In this document: positions 51,240 to 63,045 of the stretch, in pieces
How positions within the stretch are numbered: position 1 is the stretch's first letter
Layout of the letters: every line of letters starts with the position of its first letter
NCBI RefSeq assembly: GCF_964656455.1
Contig: NC_135718.1
Location: forward strand, 53,535,008-53,599,007
DNA from: Halichoerus grypus
Lineage: Eukaryota; Chordata; Mammalia; Carnivora; Phocidae
Length of the DNA stretch: 64,000 nt
Direction of reading: 5' to 3'
Program-made: the position numbers and the translations under genes
The notes under the pieces: generated by a model
What the model was told of the DNA's origin: nothing
The model's database searches: none
What the model saw: the letters and a program-made list of their open reading frames with translations, nothing else

Positions 51240-51479
51240 CTAATCATGGGACACGCCAGCATCATGTGTCTCACGATATGCTACACTGGGAAGGTTACAA
51301 TGTTGAGTATGAAGTATTCCTGCCAAAAATGATGCACCACCTGAATCTAATCATGAGGACACAGGCCCCAAACTGAGGGACATTGACAAAACAGCTGGCT
51401 TGTAATATATTAAAATGTCAAAGACAAAGAAAACAACTAAACCACCCCAGATTAGAAGAGACAAGAGGGATGTGAGCAC
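51240..51479 (+). mobile_element. Old L1 3' end, left part (continues at 52017-52280)
   Basis: CTGAGGGACATTGACAAAAC and AATGTCAAAGACAAAGAAA, continued after the LTR by CAATGCATAATCCTGAACTC, GAGCTGAAAAAAAAAAT and TCTCAAATGGCTCAGAAAAAC; this is one L1 3' end split by an LTR. Confidence 0.7.
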
Positions 51480-52016
51480 TGTGGTAGGCAGGCTTCTCAG
51501 ATGGCCTCCAAGGACCCCAACTCCTGGCCTTCACTCCCCTGTGCAGTCCCCTCTCCTTGAGTGTGCCCAGACCTGGCGACTTGCTTCTAATGAATACAAT
51601 AGAGCAAAGGTGAGGGAATGTCATTTCTGGATTACAAAAGGCCATAATTTAGGTTATAAGAGACTGTGACTTCTGTCTTGCTACATCCTCTCTGGTCCTT
51701 CTCAGTCTGCTTGAATTCAGAGCTGCCCTGTGGAGAGCCCCATGTGGCAAGGCACTGAGGCCCTCGGGCCAACAGAGTGCTACGATTAAATCCTGCCAAC
51801 ACCTGCTGAATGAGCCTTGGAGCGGATCCCATCCCTGTGGAACCCTGAGATCACAGGAACCCTGGCCGACACCTTGACTGAGAGACCCTGAGCAAAAGAG
51901 CTAAGCCACATCCAGATTCTTGACCCACAGAAACTGTGGGATGATCAAAATGGTTGTTTTAAGCCACGAAGCTTTGGAGTGACTTGTTACGCAGCTCCAT
52001 ATAACTGATACAGCCA
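51480..52016 (+). mobile_element. MaLR/ERVL-type LTR inserted in L1
   Basis: From TGTGGTAGGCAGG to TAACTGATACA with TGTTTTAAGCCACGAAGC. Flanks AGCAC/GCCAC may be a decayed target duplication. Confidence 0.65.
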
Positions 52017-52280
52017 CTAAGTACAATGCATAATCCTGAACTCGATCCTGGAGCTGAAAAAAAAAATGCTATGAAAGACATGGTTTAGATAATTGAGAAA
52101 GTATGAGTGGGGGCCAAGTGATTGCTAATATTGCATCAGTGGTGTATTTCCTGCATTTGATAACTGCACTGTTCTGTAAGATGATGTGTGGTTCATTAGA
52201 GATACGCACCTGAGTATTTAGGGTCATGATTTCTGCTGCTTCCTCTCAAATGGCTCAGAAAAACTAATAAAAATAAACAT
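52017..52280 (+). mobile_element. Old L1 3' end, right part
   Basis: Continuation of 51240-51479 after the LTR. Confidence 0.7.
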
Positions 52281-52285
52281 TAGGG

Positions 52286-52467
52286 GGGCACCTGGGTGGC
52301 TCAGTCTTGGTTTTGGCTCAGGTCCTGGTCTCAGGGTTGTGAGATAGAGCCCTGCATCAGGCTCCAGGCTCAGCAAGGAGGCTGCTTGTCCCTCTCCCTC
52401 TCCCTCTGCTCCTCCCTCTGCTCTCTCTCTCAAATAAATAAATAAAATCTTAAAAACAAACAAACGA
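52286..52467 (+). mobile_element. CAN-SINE, first of a tandem pair
   Basis: Full head, internal deletion of the GTTAAGCG region, tail AAATAAATAAATAAAATCTT. Confidence 0.9.
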
Positions 52468-52472
52468 CATTA

Positions 52473-52582
52473 GGGGCTCCTGGCAGGCTTAGCTGATGGA
52501 GCATGCAACTCTCGATCTCAGGGTTGTAAGTTCTAGTCCCACGCTGGGTGTAGAGATTACTTAAAAATAAAATCTTTTAAGG
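52473..52582 (+). mobile_element. CAN-SINE, short subtype, second of pair
   Basis: GGGGCTCCTGGCAGGCTTAG head, ends GTAGAGATTACTTAAAAATA. The target motif (A)AACATTA appears before, between and after the pair. Confidence 0.85.
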
Positions 52583-52649
52583 AAAAGTAAACATTATACA
52601 CATTGTACATAAAATATGTATTATAGAGAAAGAGTTTTATTTATCTATT

Positions 52650-53110
52650 AATTCATCTGCTGTATAACAAACCATCTCTAAACTTAATGACTTAAAACAG
52701 CAAAAAAGTATTATTCCTCACAAATTTGTGGATTGACGGGATACATCTGGAAGGCTCCTCTGTTCCATATGGCATCAGGTGAGGCTAGTCATTCCGCTGC
52801 CTTCAGCTGGCAGGGGGGCTGCGCTGGGCTGGAAAGCCCAAGAAGGCTTCCCTCCGAAGTGTGGCACCTCAGTGCTCCTCCACACAGCCTGTGTCTCTCT
52901 CCCTATGTGGCCAGCTCGGTGTCCTCACAGCGTGGTAGTTTCGGAGGAGACAGACTTCTTACACAGCAGCTCCCTTCTGAGAGGAAGTATAAGCTGCCTG
53001 TCTTCGTAAGGCAGCCCAGTCGCATGCTGGGCCAGGGAATTGCTGAACCATTCTTGGGATCTGGGGCAAATCTTCCTGTCTGGGTCAGAAAGAGCAAGTT
53101 AGCAGTGACT
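52650..53110 (-). mobile_element. MaLR-type LTR
   Basis: Starts GCTGTATAACAAACCATC and AATGACTTAAAACAGCA, the reverse of a MaLR 3' end. Right edge approximate. Confidence 0.55.
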
Positions 53111-53299
53111 CAAGGAAGAATGCTGGGAGCAAAGGAAGAGGGGACGAGGAAGGATCTAAAGGGGTTCCCCACCTGGAGTTAAAGGGCCCAGAGGCTCGGG
53201 AGCCACGAGTAAGCTCTCCCCTCTCCCCACCACCCTACCCCATCTCAGCCTCCTCTACTTCCTGATCATTTTCACCAAAGAGCTCACTTCAAGATGGTA

Positions 53300-53480
53300 A
53301 GAGGCAGAGATGCAGGAAGAAAATATCAGTTGTTGAACACAAAGCGCCAGGAGCTTTCCCCAGAGTATTTCATTATCCTCACAGCAACCCCGCAAAGAAA
53401 CTATTACTATGCCCTTTGCAAAGAAAAGGTAGCAAAGGTTTCAGGTGGTGCGGTGACTTGAGCCAACTCACATTGCAAAG
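53300..53480 (-). mobile_element. MIR relic
   Basis: TTTCATTATCCTCACAGCAAC and following bases in reverse MIR order, diverged. Confidence 0.5.
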
Positions 53481-53567
53481 GTATCAGATCAAAGAATGTC
53501 TTTGCTTCTTTATTCAACAGTTTGTGGCCAGGGACTGCACTGGGCTTGGGAACCCGGGGATGAATGA

Positions 53568-54010
53568 TGTCTTAGTCAGGTATTGTTGCAATGATGCTAC
53601 AAAACAAACCTCCTCCAAATCTCAGTGGCTTACGACAAGTGCGGATTTTCTTCATTCATGGGTAGGTCAGCAATTGAACAGGGATTTCTGTTGTAGGCCA
53701 TGGGTGGCTGGGCGTGGGGCCAGCCTCTCTGTTGGCTTCAGGTCTGCTGTTCATGTCCCCACATTCTCGTTGGTCCGGTGACTACCTGTGACACATTCTT
53801 CTCGAGACGGAAGAGACAAGGCAAACCACCCAAGCACATTTGAAGCCTCTGCTGACATCACTGGCCAAAGCAAATCCCATGCCCAAACCTAAAGGCATTA
53901 AGGCAGAGAAGTCTGTTTTACCCACTATGAAGCCCCGGTGATAACAGAGAGGTCTGTGACAAGGGGAATGAGAATTGAGAGCAGAAATCCAGTCTGCCAC
54001 AGGGGACCAA
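53568..54010 (-). mobile_element. MaLR-type LTR
   Basis: Starts GTCTTAGTCAGGTATTGTTG and CTCAGTGGCTTACGAC, the reverse of a MaLR 3' end. Confidence 0.6.
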
Positions 54011-54118
54011 GCCCAGGTCTTGCCCTCAGGGAGCTCACAGTCTAGTGGGAGCACTCACCGAGGCACAACTACAATGCGGTGAGGTAGGTGCAAGGAGGAG
54101 GTGCAGGTGGGTGGCAGG

Positions 54119-54121
<3 letters not shown>

Positions 54122-54166
<45 letters not shown>
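54122..54166 (+). repeat. (GT)n microsatellite
   Basis: About 22 uninterrupted units. Confidence 0.97.
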
Positions 54167-54170
<4 letters not shown>

Positions 54171-54645
54171 TACACATGTACAGCATGGAGGTGGGTCCCT
54201 GCCAGCAGGTAGACATTTAGGAAGATATTCTAGAGAAGATGCCCGAGGTAAATGCGATAGGAGAAAATAAATAGGAGCTCTCGGCTGAAATAGAGAGAAG
54301 TGGGCAGGGAAGTAGGGAGGGCGTCCTGGGCAGTCATGCTGTGCGAACAAAGGCAAAGAGGCCAGAAACAGGATGGGGTGTTCAGGGACACCGAGAGGCA
54401 GTTTGCTGTCTCCAGAGCACCTGGGGAAAACAGTGGGTGTCAGGAATTGAGGAGAGGAGGACATAGGTGGGGCCCAGCCACAGAGGGCCTTCGCCAGGTG
54501 CTGGGCACCTTCCCTTTGCTGCCAAGAGCAGTGGCCACCCTTCCGCACTCCGCTCTCTGTCCTGGGGGCCTGGCCTGTGTGGACTGCGGCCAAAGAAAGC
54601 CTCTCTTCTGGGATGATGGCAGAATGTAGAATGTCTCTTCCCAAA

Positions 54646-54814
54646 TTCCCCATTATGGACTGAAACCTGTTCTCCCCCAGATACCTATGTTGAAGTCCTA
54701 ACCCCACTATATTCGGAGACAGGGCCTTTAAGATGTAGTTAAGGTTAAAGGAAGTCATAAGGGTAGGGCTCTAATCTGACATGGCTTGTGTCTATGGAAG
54801 AAGGGGAAGAGACA

Positions 54815-54852
<38 letters not shown>

Positions 54853-55029
54853 ACAGAGGAAAAGCCCTGTGAGGACACAACAAGGAGGCAGCTGTCTAGG
54901 AGGAAGAAAGCAACCCTGACAGCACCTTGATCTTGGGCTTCTAGCTTCCAAAACTGAGGAAATAAATTTCTGTCATTTGGGTCACCCAACTTGTGGTATT
55001 TTATTATGATGGCTCTAACAGACTAATAC
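54646..55029 (+). mobile_element. MLT1 LTR with internal (CT)n expansion
   Basis: TTATGGACTGAAACCTGTT, GAGACAGGGCCTTTAAGATG, GCACCTTGATCTTGGGCTTC, and end ACAGACTAATACA. A CT run (54820-54849) has expanded inside it. Confidence 0.85.
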
Positions 55030-55699
55030 ACCGACCCCCCCTTTTATAAAAAAAATGAAAAACTAGGTTAAAAAAAATCAGAAGACCCACAGACAACATC
55101 TATCAAAAAAAAACACAAAACAAAAAACTAGGTGACAAGTTAAACCCACAAGCCCAAAATACAGGTGGGCTGGGAACAAGCCAGAGGCAGTTAGGAGCCC
55201 CATGGATATCGACGTCTGTGTGGGAGGAAGCAGAAGGAAGAAAACTGGGCTTCTCGTGGTCCCAGGAACAGGTAAACCCTCAGATCACCAAGTGGTGCTC
55301 AAAAGTATGGCAGACCTGTTCAGCAGTAGCTGAAACTGGAAAACAATCTCGCAGAATCCAGTTCACGTGGGAGTGCCAGGGGACCGCTGCACAATGAGGT
55401 ATAATGGTGGGGGAGCCATCTGGGCCCTGTAAACTCACTCTCGCTCCCCCTATAAACTCTCGGAACTAATACACTGAAGCTCTTCCATGATAAAGTCCCT
55501 CACTGGGACTTTGAGAGTAGAATCCAAACTGATCAGGACAGGCCCACTAAGGGACAAAGAAAGAGAAGCTCCAGAGGAGAGTGGGATTGGAGGGTGGAGG
55601 GTTGAGGAACCTCAGAAAGTACAAAGCCATGAGAGAGAGAGAGACAGGGAGGGAGGGAAGGAAAGTGTGTGTGTGTGTAATCATTGAGGCAGATTTTAT

Positions 55700-56215
55700 T
55701 TTCCAAAAATGGCTGCAAAAATTATCTCCTCATCCCACATGCTCTTTTACAATGGGACCTTGACATTCATCTCATTAAATGGTGGGATCTATGCACCTGG
55801 TTGGAACTCTGTGACTAGCTTGACCAACAGAGTACAGTGGACATAAAGACAATGTGACTTCCAAGACTGTTCAAATGTCATGCATGTCTACCTTTTTTTC
55901 TTAAGATGGTCGCTCTTGGAAATCAACCGCCATGCTGTGAGGAAGCCCAACAAGGCACATGTAGGTATTCTACTAGACGGCCAGCCTCCACCACCAGACA
56001 TGAGTGAGGAGCCCTCAGGTGGCCCCAGCCCCGAGTTGTCATGTCACCTCCACACCGTCATCTTCCAGCTGAGCCACCAAGCATCAAGATACAGAGACAC
56101 GCCATCCTCACCATACTTTTTCTGACTCTCTGACCCCAGAATCTGGGAATACAATAAAATGGTTATTGTTTGATACAGTACATTTGGGGTGGTTTGTTAT
56201 GCAGCAGTAGTAATT
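55700..56215 (+). mobile_element. MaLR-type LTR
   Basis: End ACAATAAAATGGTTATTGTT, TTTGGGGTGGTTTGTTATGC and AGCAGTAGTAATTAGAGCA fit a MaLR 3' end. Confidence 0.65.
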
Positions 56216-56329
56216 AGAGCAATCATGTTGTAGACTCAACAGAATTTGAAGCTCAAGAGCCATGAAGGTAGAAAACTATCCTTACTCACCCATGTTTCCT
56301 AAAAGTGCTGGGAAAATCAATCTAATTTA

Positions 56330-56511
56330 GATTTTATTTATTTATTTGAGAGAGAGAATGAGAGAGAGAGCACATGAGAGGGGGGAGGGTCAGAGGGAGA
56401 AGCAGACTCCCTGCCAAGCAGGGAGCCCGACACGGGACTAGATCCTGGGACTCCAGGATCATGACCTGAGCTGAAGGCAGTCGCTTAACCAACTGAGCCA
56501 CCCAGGCGCCC
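56330..56511 (-). mobile_element. CAN-SINE
   Basis: Ends CACCCAGGCGCCC; target duplication AAATCAATCTAATTTA on both sides. Confidence 0.93.
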
Positions 56512-56715
56512 AAATCAATCTAATTTAAAAAGGAGCATTGGGAAAGCACCAAGGTTGAATCCTGTGTAAAATTATAAGAACAAGGAGAAGTAGCAAAATC
56601 ATATTCCTGCAAATAATAAAAGCATACCAGAAAAACATGTCCACAAAAGAGATAGAAATGGTAACTTAATATTTCAAAACCAAATTAGAGAAATTTTTAA
56701 AAAGTGATAGAAGTT

Positions 56716-56912
56716 GGGCACCTGGGTGGCTCAGTCGGTTAAGCGACTGCCTTCGGCTCAGGTCATGATCCTGGAGTCCCTGGATCGAGTCCCGCATCGG
56801 GCTCCCTGCTCAGCAGGGAGTCTGCTTCTCCCTCTGACCCTCCCCTCTCTCATGTGCTTGCTCTCTCTCATTCTCTCTCAAATAAATAAATAAAAAATCT
56901 TAAAAAAAAAAA
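56716..56912 (+). mobile_element. CAN-SINE
   Basis: Complete; perfect target duplication AAAGTGATAGAAGTT on both sides. Confidence 0.95.
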
Positions 56913-57144
56913 AAAGTGATAGAAGTTATGAAATGACATAAATAATTGAAATTAGAGAAACTCAGAAGTGAAGAGGAAAAAAGAAAAAAGTGGGAAAAAG
57001 TGATGATAAAAGTCAGAAAATAACTAAATATAAAATAAGAAACCATTTCAGAAATGAAGATGAAAAGAGAAAAAAAACAGAAGAGAGAAGAAACACAATA
57101 GATAATATTCTAAGAGAAAAGTGAGCTAGAAAGGAAGGCATTTT

Positions 57145-57260
57145 ATTTCATTTTTAAAAGATTTTATTTGTAAGTAATCTCCGTCCAACATGGGGCTTGA
57201 ACTCACAACCCCAAGATCAAGAGTAACATGCCCTACTGACTGAGCCAGCCAGGGGACACG
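57145..57260 (-). mobile_element. CAN-SINE, short subtype
   Basis: TGGGGCTTGAACTCACAACC and TGACTGAGCCAGCCAGGGG; flanks GGAAGGCATTTTA/GGAAGGTATTTTA. Confidence 0.85.
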
Positions 57261-57296
57261 AGGGGAAGGTATTTTAACATATAAAAATAAAACCAG

Positions 57297-57507
57297 GGGT
57301 GCCTGGGTGGCTCAGTCGTTAAGCGTCTGCCTTGGGCTCGGGTCATGATCCCGGGGCCCTGGGATCAAGCCCCACATCGGGCTTCCTGCTCGGTGGGAAG
57401 TTTGCTTCTCTCTCTCCCAGTCCCCCTGCTTGTGTTCCCTCACTCACTGTGTCTCTCTCTGTCAAATAAATAAATAAAATCTTTAAAAAATAAAAAAAAT
57501 AAAAATA
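57297..57507 (+). mobile_element. CAN-SINE
   Basis: Complete; target duplication AAAATAAAACCAGGG / AAAATAAAACCAAGGG. Confidence 0.93.
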
Positions 57508-57788
57508 AAAATAAAACCAAGGGATGAAAAAGATAAAAGAGGGGTAAGTGATAGATCCAGCACAGAGAAAAGGAAGATTCACCATCCATGTAGTAGAAAT
57601 CCACAAAGAACCTTAAAGAAAACCAAAACAATGGAATAGAACAAATACCAAAAGCTATAATTCAAAAAACTGTTCCTCACAGAAAGCATGGCCTGATATT
57701 TCATATTGAGGAGGCGTGCGGTACATCTGGGCGAAACAACCCTGAGACTCAAGTCTAAGAAGACTGCTGGGCTTTAAAGAAAGGGAAA

Positions 57789-57898
57789 AGGGGCACCTTG
57801 CTGGTTCAGTCTGGGGAGCATGCGACTCTTGATCTCGGGGGTGTGGGTTCGAGCCTCGCATAGGGTGTAGAGATTACTTAAAAATAAAATCTTAAAAA
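57789..57898 (+). mobile_element. CAN-SINE, short subtype
   Basis: GGGGCACCTTGCTGGTTCAG head, GTAGAGATTACTTAAAAAT end, then an A/G-rich tail. Confidence 0.85.
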
Positions 57899-58209
57899 AA
57901 GAAAAAGAAAAAGAAAGAAAAAAAAAGAGAGAATCCAAGCAAACAGATCTCACCACTGATAAAGGAAGGAAAAACAAACTGTCATCTGACTTTCTACAGC
58001 AATGCTTTATGCCAGAAGACAATGTAATGTTTAATCTAAGACAATACAGTATTTCAGGACATGTGACCCACAGATTTAACACTGAGTGAAAGTGACCATC
58101 AAGTATACGAGTCAAACTGTTTCGAACATGGAAGAGCCCGAGGAATACTGGATAATCCACTAGAGAACAGATGCCGGAAAATCACAAAATTGGTGAATCG
58201 TTGGCATTA

Positions 58210-58800
58210 GGTCTTGTGAAATATCCCAGCTGTGGGAACCAGACTAATCCTTGGACAAATCCTCCATGATAACCTTGCTGTGACCTGAAACCAACTTGAG
58301 CTCAGCCCCCCTCCCACATTCTCTCCTTTTGTTTAACCACACCTTTAAGCACACAGGGGTGGGGGTGGGTGGCTGTCTCTGTCCTTGATCTGCCCTGGAG
58401 ATATGACTATGACACACGCCTATTCTTAAAAACATTCTTCTTTTGGGTAGTCTTTTTTTTTTTTTTTTTTAGATTTTATTTATTTATTTGAGAGAGAGAG
58501 CACGAGAGGGAAGAGGGTCAGAGAGAGAAGCAGACTCCCTGCTGAGCAGGGAGCCCGATGTGGGACTCGATCCCGAGACTCCAGGATCATGACCTGAGCC
58601 GAAGGCAGTCGCTTAACCAACTGAGCCACCCAGGCGCCCTCTTTTGGGTAGTCTTAAGGGAGGTGGGGTTGTGGGAGATCTACTCCTCCTGCCGCCACCC
58701 CCTTAATAAACCATTTCTTGCCAAGCTGGACTTGTTGGCCTTTTTCTTTGGCCTTAAGGCTCCTTTGGTCTTTGGAGGTCATTTTGCACATACCTCCTTT
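58210..58800 (+). mobile_element. Possible ERV LTR split by a SINE
   Basis: Block with CCTTAATAAACCATTTCTTG followed by a T-rich stretch, in the style of an LTR R-U5 region. Boundaries and family are unclear. Confidence 0.35.
58454..58639 (-). mobile_element. CAN-SINE
   Basis: Ends CACCCAGGCGCCC; target duplication CTTTTGGGTAGTCTT on both sides. Confidence 0.93.
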
Positions 58801-58912
58801 TCTAGAACACCAGCTAATAATTAAAGAAGGAATCAAAGAATCAAAATAGCACCATTTTGTATCCCTAAAGAGTTAAAGAATCTGGGCATTGATCATCTAT
58901 GGCTGCTAATAT

Positions 58913-59272
58913 TGAGGAAGGATAGTTGGAAGGCAGGCAGGCAGGGACAAGCCTCCCCACCCCCCCAAGAGGAAGCCACCCTGAAAAGGATTTTACGCCG
59001 CCCAGGAAGGAGCCCTCCTCCCTTTCCCATGTGATAGGTGGCAGGGAAGGTTAATCAGATTAAAACAGCCCACCAAAAAGCCCATTAAAAACCCCTAGAC
59101 TTAGAAACTTCTGGGGCAACCCTCTCAGGTCCCCTCCCTCTCTGGGAGCTTTGTACTATCGCTCAATAAACTTTGCTTTGCTGCCACCACTCTGTCTGGT
59201 CTACCTCTTCATTCTTTGAAGTGGCATGACCAAGAACCCTGGGCACCAAGGGAGCAAAAAAATCCTGTAACA
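58913..59272 (+). mobile_element. Solo LTR of an ERV1-like endogenous retrovirus
   Basis: 360 bp with TG...CA ends (TGAGGAAGG ... TGTAACA), flanked by ATAT on both sides (58909-58912, 59273-59276). AATAAA at 59165-59170 is followed by a T/CT-rich R-U5-like stretch (TCTGTCTGGTC). No gag, pol or env lies next to it, so recombination between two LTRs has probably removed the provirus interior. Gammaretrovirus-like assignment is by style. Confidence 0.75.
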
Positions 59273-59508
59273 ATATCACAAAAAGAAAGATCACCAGACA
59301 TTAGGTATCGCCAGATGGAAGGACAAAATATGACCTATTAAATAGTTTTGCCAAAAAGAAGCAGAAGAAGAAGAAGAAGGAAGAGGAAGAAGAGGAGAAG
59401 AAATAAACTTGAATCTGATCAAGCCTATAATCTAACAACAAACTTAAGGAAATACAAGGGACAAAGGAACATTGCTAAAACGATACCATCAAGATTGACA
59501 GAATCCAG

Positions 59509-59712
59509 GGGCGCCTGGGTGGCTCAGTCATTAAGCATCTGCCTTCGGCTCAGGTCATGATCCCAGGGTTCTGGGATCGAGCCCCACATCGGGCTCCCTG
59601 CTCGGCGGGAAGCCTGCTTCTCCCTCTCCCACTCCCCCTGCTAGTGTTCCTGCTCTCGCTATCTCTCTCTCTGTCAAATAAATAAATAAAATCTTAAAAA
59701 AAAAAAAAAAAA
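59509..59712 (+). mobile_element. CAN-SINE, young looking
   Basis: Complete; perfect 17-bp target duplication AGATTGACAGAATCCAG and an intact A tail. Confidence 0.95.
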
Positions 59713-59894
59713 AGATTGACAGAATCCAGAGTTTGGAAATTTCTACAATGGGAGACCCAAGTTTTTCAACAACAACAACTGAATAAAACATTGCAAGAAA
59801 AAAAAAAAAAGAGTTGGAGGGGAAACTTATAAATTAAAAGAAATTGAATTAAAAACATGAAATCGAAGAGGCACATGAATCAAGCACATGTATG

Positions 59895-60260
59895 GACTAT
59901 ATGAACTCTGATAACGTATTTGATGATTTAAGGAACTATTGTTAAGTTTTAGAGATGTGATAATGGTGTTGTGGTGCTGTTTTTGTAAGAGAATCCTTAT
60001 CTTATATAGAGGTACCCAGTGAAATAGTTACAGATAACCTGATATGCATGATGTGTGGGGTTTTCTTCCAGATAATCTGAAGAGAAGGAAGGAGTGGTGG
60101 GGGGACTATAGAAGCAACATGATTGGCCACGTAGTAAGCATTGTTCAAGCTGGAGGCTGGGCACATCAGGCTCATTATACTATTCTACTTTGGACCTATT
60201 TGAACTTCTCTTCAGTAAAAAGTTCCGTGAAAGGCTCCCTATTTCTGCTGATACTTGGTA
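59895..60260 (+). mobile_element. Old L1 3' fragment
   Basis: GATAATGGTGTTGTGGTGCTG, AACATGATTGGCCACGTAG, CATTATACTATTCTACTTTGG in L1M 3' order. Confidence 0.7.
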
Positions 60261-61409
60261 TCAGCTAGAAGAAGAGGGAAGCAGGACAGGAGAGACTCTC
60301 CCAGGAAGACAATGCAGGTGAAGAGCTGAAGGGAAGAGAGAGCTGCTTGGAACAGAGGTGGGGTGTGGGAGTGGCCCCGGAGTTGGGGGGGCGGAGCCCG
60401 GAGAGTCGGTCTTGGGTCTCCTTACACTAAGGAGCTTAACCAGTTTTGAGGAGCAATGGGGAGAAATGGCAGGATTTCAAGCAGAAGAGGGGCACAACCA
60501 GATTTTTACTTTAGGGAGGTCACTGTGGATGCAAAGCAGAGGAGGGCTGAGCAGGGGAAGGCTGGATTAGCACCCAGTTTGGGTCCAGGCAAAGAGCTGA
60601 TGGTGGCTTGGAGAAGAGAGTGGCTGTGGGGATGGAGAAAGGTGGGTCTTGTCAAGATTACTTTAGGAGGTGGAGTGAGTGGGGCCTCGTGATTGACCAG
60701 ACATGGGGAAGGGAGCAAGGGGGGGACCCCAGCAATGGTGAGACAGAAGGCTCACTAGTAGCAGACCCTTATCTAAGCCTTCACATTAATGAGCTAATTT
60801 CACCTTCTCACAAACTCTTAGAGGAAGATGATGGTTGTCTCACCTGGATTCTTATCAAGCAAAGCCTAAGAAGCCAAAGGCTGGTGCCTCCTGCTTTGTT
60901 GGGAGTGGCCACAGGGAGCAGGAGGGAGGGACAAAGAGTGGAGCAGGCAAGGACGCAGAGTTGATAATAAAGGTGTGTGATCCAACTCACTACCTCTAGA
61001 GCAGATGAATGAATGTCCTATCCCCTGGGAATATCCTTCAAGAAGGCACATAAAATGCACCTCAGGACAGTTGGACCAAGGTAAAAAGGAGGCAGAATTT
61101 ATCCACTAGCTCCTGGCTCCCATTGGCAATGTCTACTCCAATGGGCTTCCCCCATTAAGCAAACACTTCTTGGTTATGCAGGAGTAGACACCAAGCAGAG
61201 CCCTGGGGCATCCCATGCTTTGTTGGCCTTGGAGAAGCCCCAGGACAGGAGGCCAGAGCATGCAACTTGGACACGAGACCAGGGGCTGTCAGGTTGCTGC
61301 CAAGCGAGGCTGTTCATAGTCCATGCAGAGCTAGTTGCCACCGCACTGGTTAGAATGAATAATAGCAGAGGCCAAGGGCATCCGATGTCACCCCTAAGAG
61401 GTGTCCGAT

Positions 61410-61560
61410 ACACCTTCATCATTAATATCAACACCACCATTGTTATCCTCGTTTTACAGGGGAGAAAACAGAGGTCACCCAACTAGTCAATAGCAGAGCC
61501 AAGATTCGAACCCAGACAGTCCGGCTCTCAAGGTTGCATTCTTAGCCATTACGACATTAT
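61410..61560 (-). mobile_element. MIR relic
   Basis: TTATCCTCGTTTTACAGGGG, AAGATTCGAACCCAGACAGTC, TTCTTAGCCATTACGAC. Confidence 0.75.
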
Positions 61561-61704
61561 GTTAAGCTACAGCTCCACCCTTAGTAAGCCTAGAGATTCC
61601 AAAGCCTTCCAGGATGTTGAGGAAATAGAGGCACTGAGATAGGAGTCAAGGGTAGGGAAAAAGGAGAGAAGAAATAAAAATCATACTGCAAGAGAGCTTT
61701 GCAA

Positions 61705-61830
61705 TTTATAATCATTCATTCAACAAATATTTGCCAGGCACCTGTTACGTGTCCAGCCCTATGCTTGGTGCTGGGGAGACAGAGGTAGAAGTGATACACT
61801 GTCCCTGAACTGGAGAGCTTGCATGCTGGT
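61705..61830 (+). mobile_element. L2 relic
   Basis: TTCATTCAACAAATATTTGCC, GCTTGGTGCTGGGGAGACAG. Confidence 0.7.
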
Positions 61831-62159
61831 GGCAAGACCGACATGCATTAAGTGCTCCAGAGCGAGGCAGTCAGCATGGGATGCAGGATGACTCATCTGG
61901 AAGATGGGGCAGTAGCAGGCTCTGCATCATGGGTATTTAGCACAGCGCCCTGCAGAGGTTGATAGTGCTTACTGAATCACCACGGTCATTATGTGAAAGA
62001 TACAGTGGAGGGGACAGCCCTTTATCCTCAGGCCCCGTGCTCTGCATCAGCAGCTCTGCAGTCCTCTATTTTCCAGCCTTGAACACGGGTCCAGACACCC
62101 ACACCTCCCTGGCAGATGAACCAATGCCTGTCATTCTCTCCTTTCTTCGGATCTTTTTT

Positions 62160-62394
62160 TTTTTTTTAGATTTATTTATTAATTTTAGAGAGAGAGAGGG
62201 AGAGAAAGAGAGGGCACAGGCTGGAGCGCATTCATGGGGGTGGAGAGGAGCAGAGGGAGAGGGAGAGAATCTCAAGCAGACTCCTGGCTGAGTAGGGAGC
62301 CTGATGTGGGGCTCAATCTTACAACCCCTGAGATCATGACCTAAGATGAAATCAAGACTCAGACACTTAACTGACTGAGCCATCCAGGTGTCCC
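62160..62394 (-). mobile_element. CAN-SINE, long old subtype
   Basis: Poly-T left, ends GAGCCATCCAGGTGTCCC; GGATCTTTTTT recurs on both sides. Confidence 0.88.
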
Positions 62395-62402
62395 TGGATC
62401 TT

Positions 62403-62405
62403 TTT

Positions 62406-62485
<80 letters not shown>
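62403..62485 (+). repeat. (TTTC)n microsatellite
   Basis: About 20 TTTC units, sitting in the T-rich tail of the following reverse SINE. Confidence 0.95.
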
Positions 62486-62487
62486 TT

Positions 62488-62584
62488 CTTTTTTTTAAGT
62501 AATCTTTACACCCAACATGGGGCTCAAACTCACAACCCCAAGATCAAGTCTCATGCTCTACCCACTGAGCCGGCCAGGCGCCCC
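62488..62584 (-). mobile_element. CAN-SINE, short subtype
   Basis: TAAGTAATCTTTACACCCAAC to GAGCCGGCCAGGCGCCCC. Confidence 0.88.
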
Positions 62585-63045
62585 ATGGGAACTTGATCAG
62601 AAACTGGGTCAGTAGGTCAGCCCTGAAGCCCTGGAGGGCTCAGCCCACTTGGCGTCTCTCTCTAGGGTCAGCTTGGGAAGTGGGGGTTTGTGGGCTGATG
62701 GGATGCTGTCCAGAGATTTCTTCAGAAGGAAGCCAAGGGGCCCAGTTTCTATGGTAACAAGAATTCCTTCCAGGGGCTGCTGAGGAGGACAAAGGTCCAT
62801 CTGACTCTTACTATAGGCTGGCAGCAAGGTCCAAGCTGGCCAGGAGTCTGCCTCTTTGGCCGTGGAGGGGGTACTAATCTGACTAATCTGACTGGCAGAT
62901 TTTTGTTTATTTAATGAGTATTAGCGCCTCAATATACACAGAAACCCTAACAAAAGAACAAAAGAAGGCTTCGTAACAAAATAAAATCAGAAACTGATTG
63001 AACTTATTTGCTACATTGTCCTTCACTTACTGGTGGCTGAGAAAT

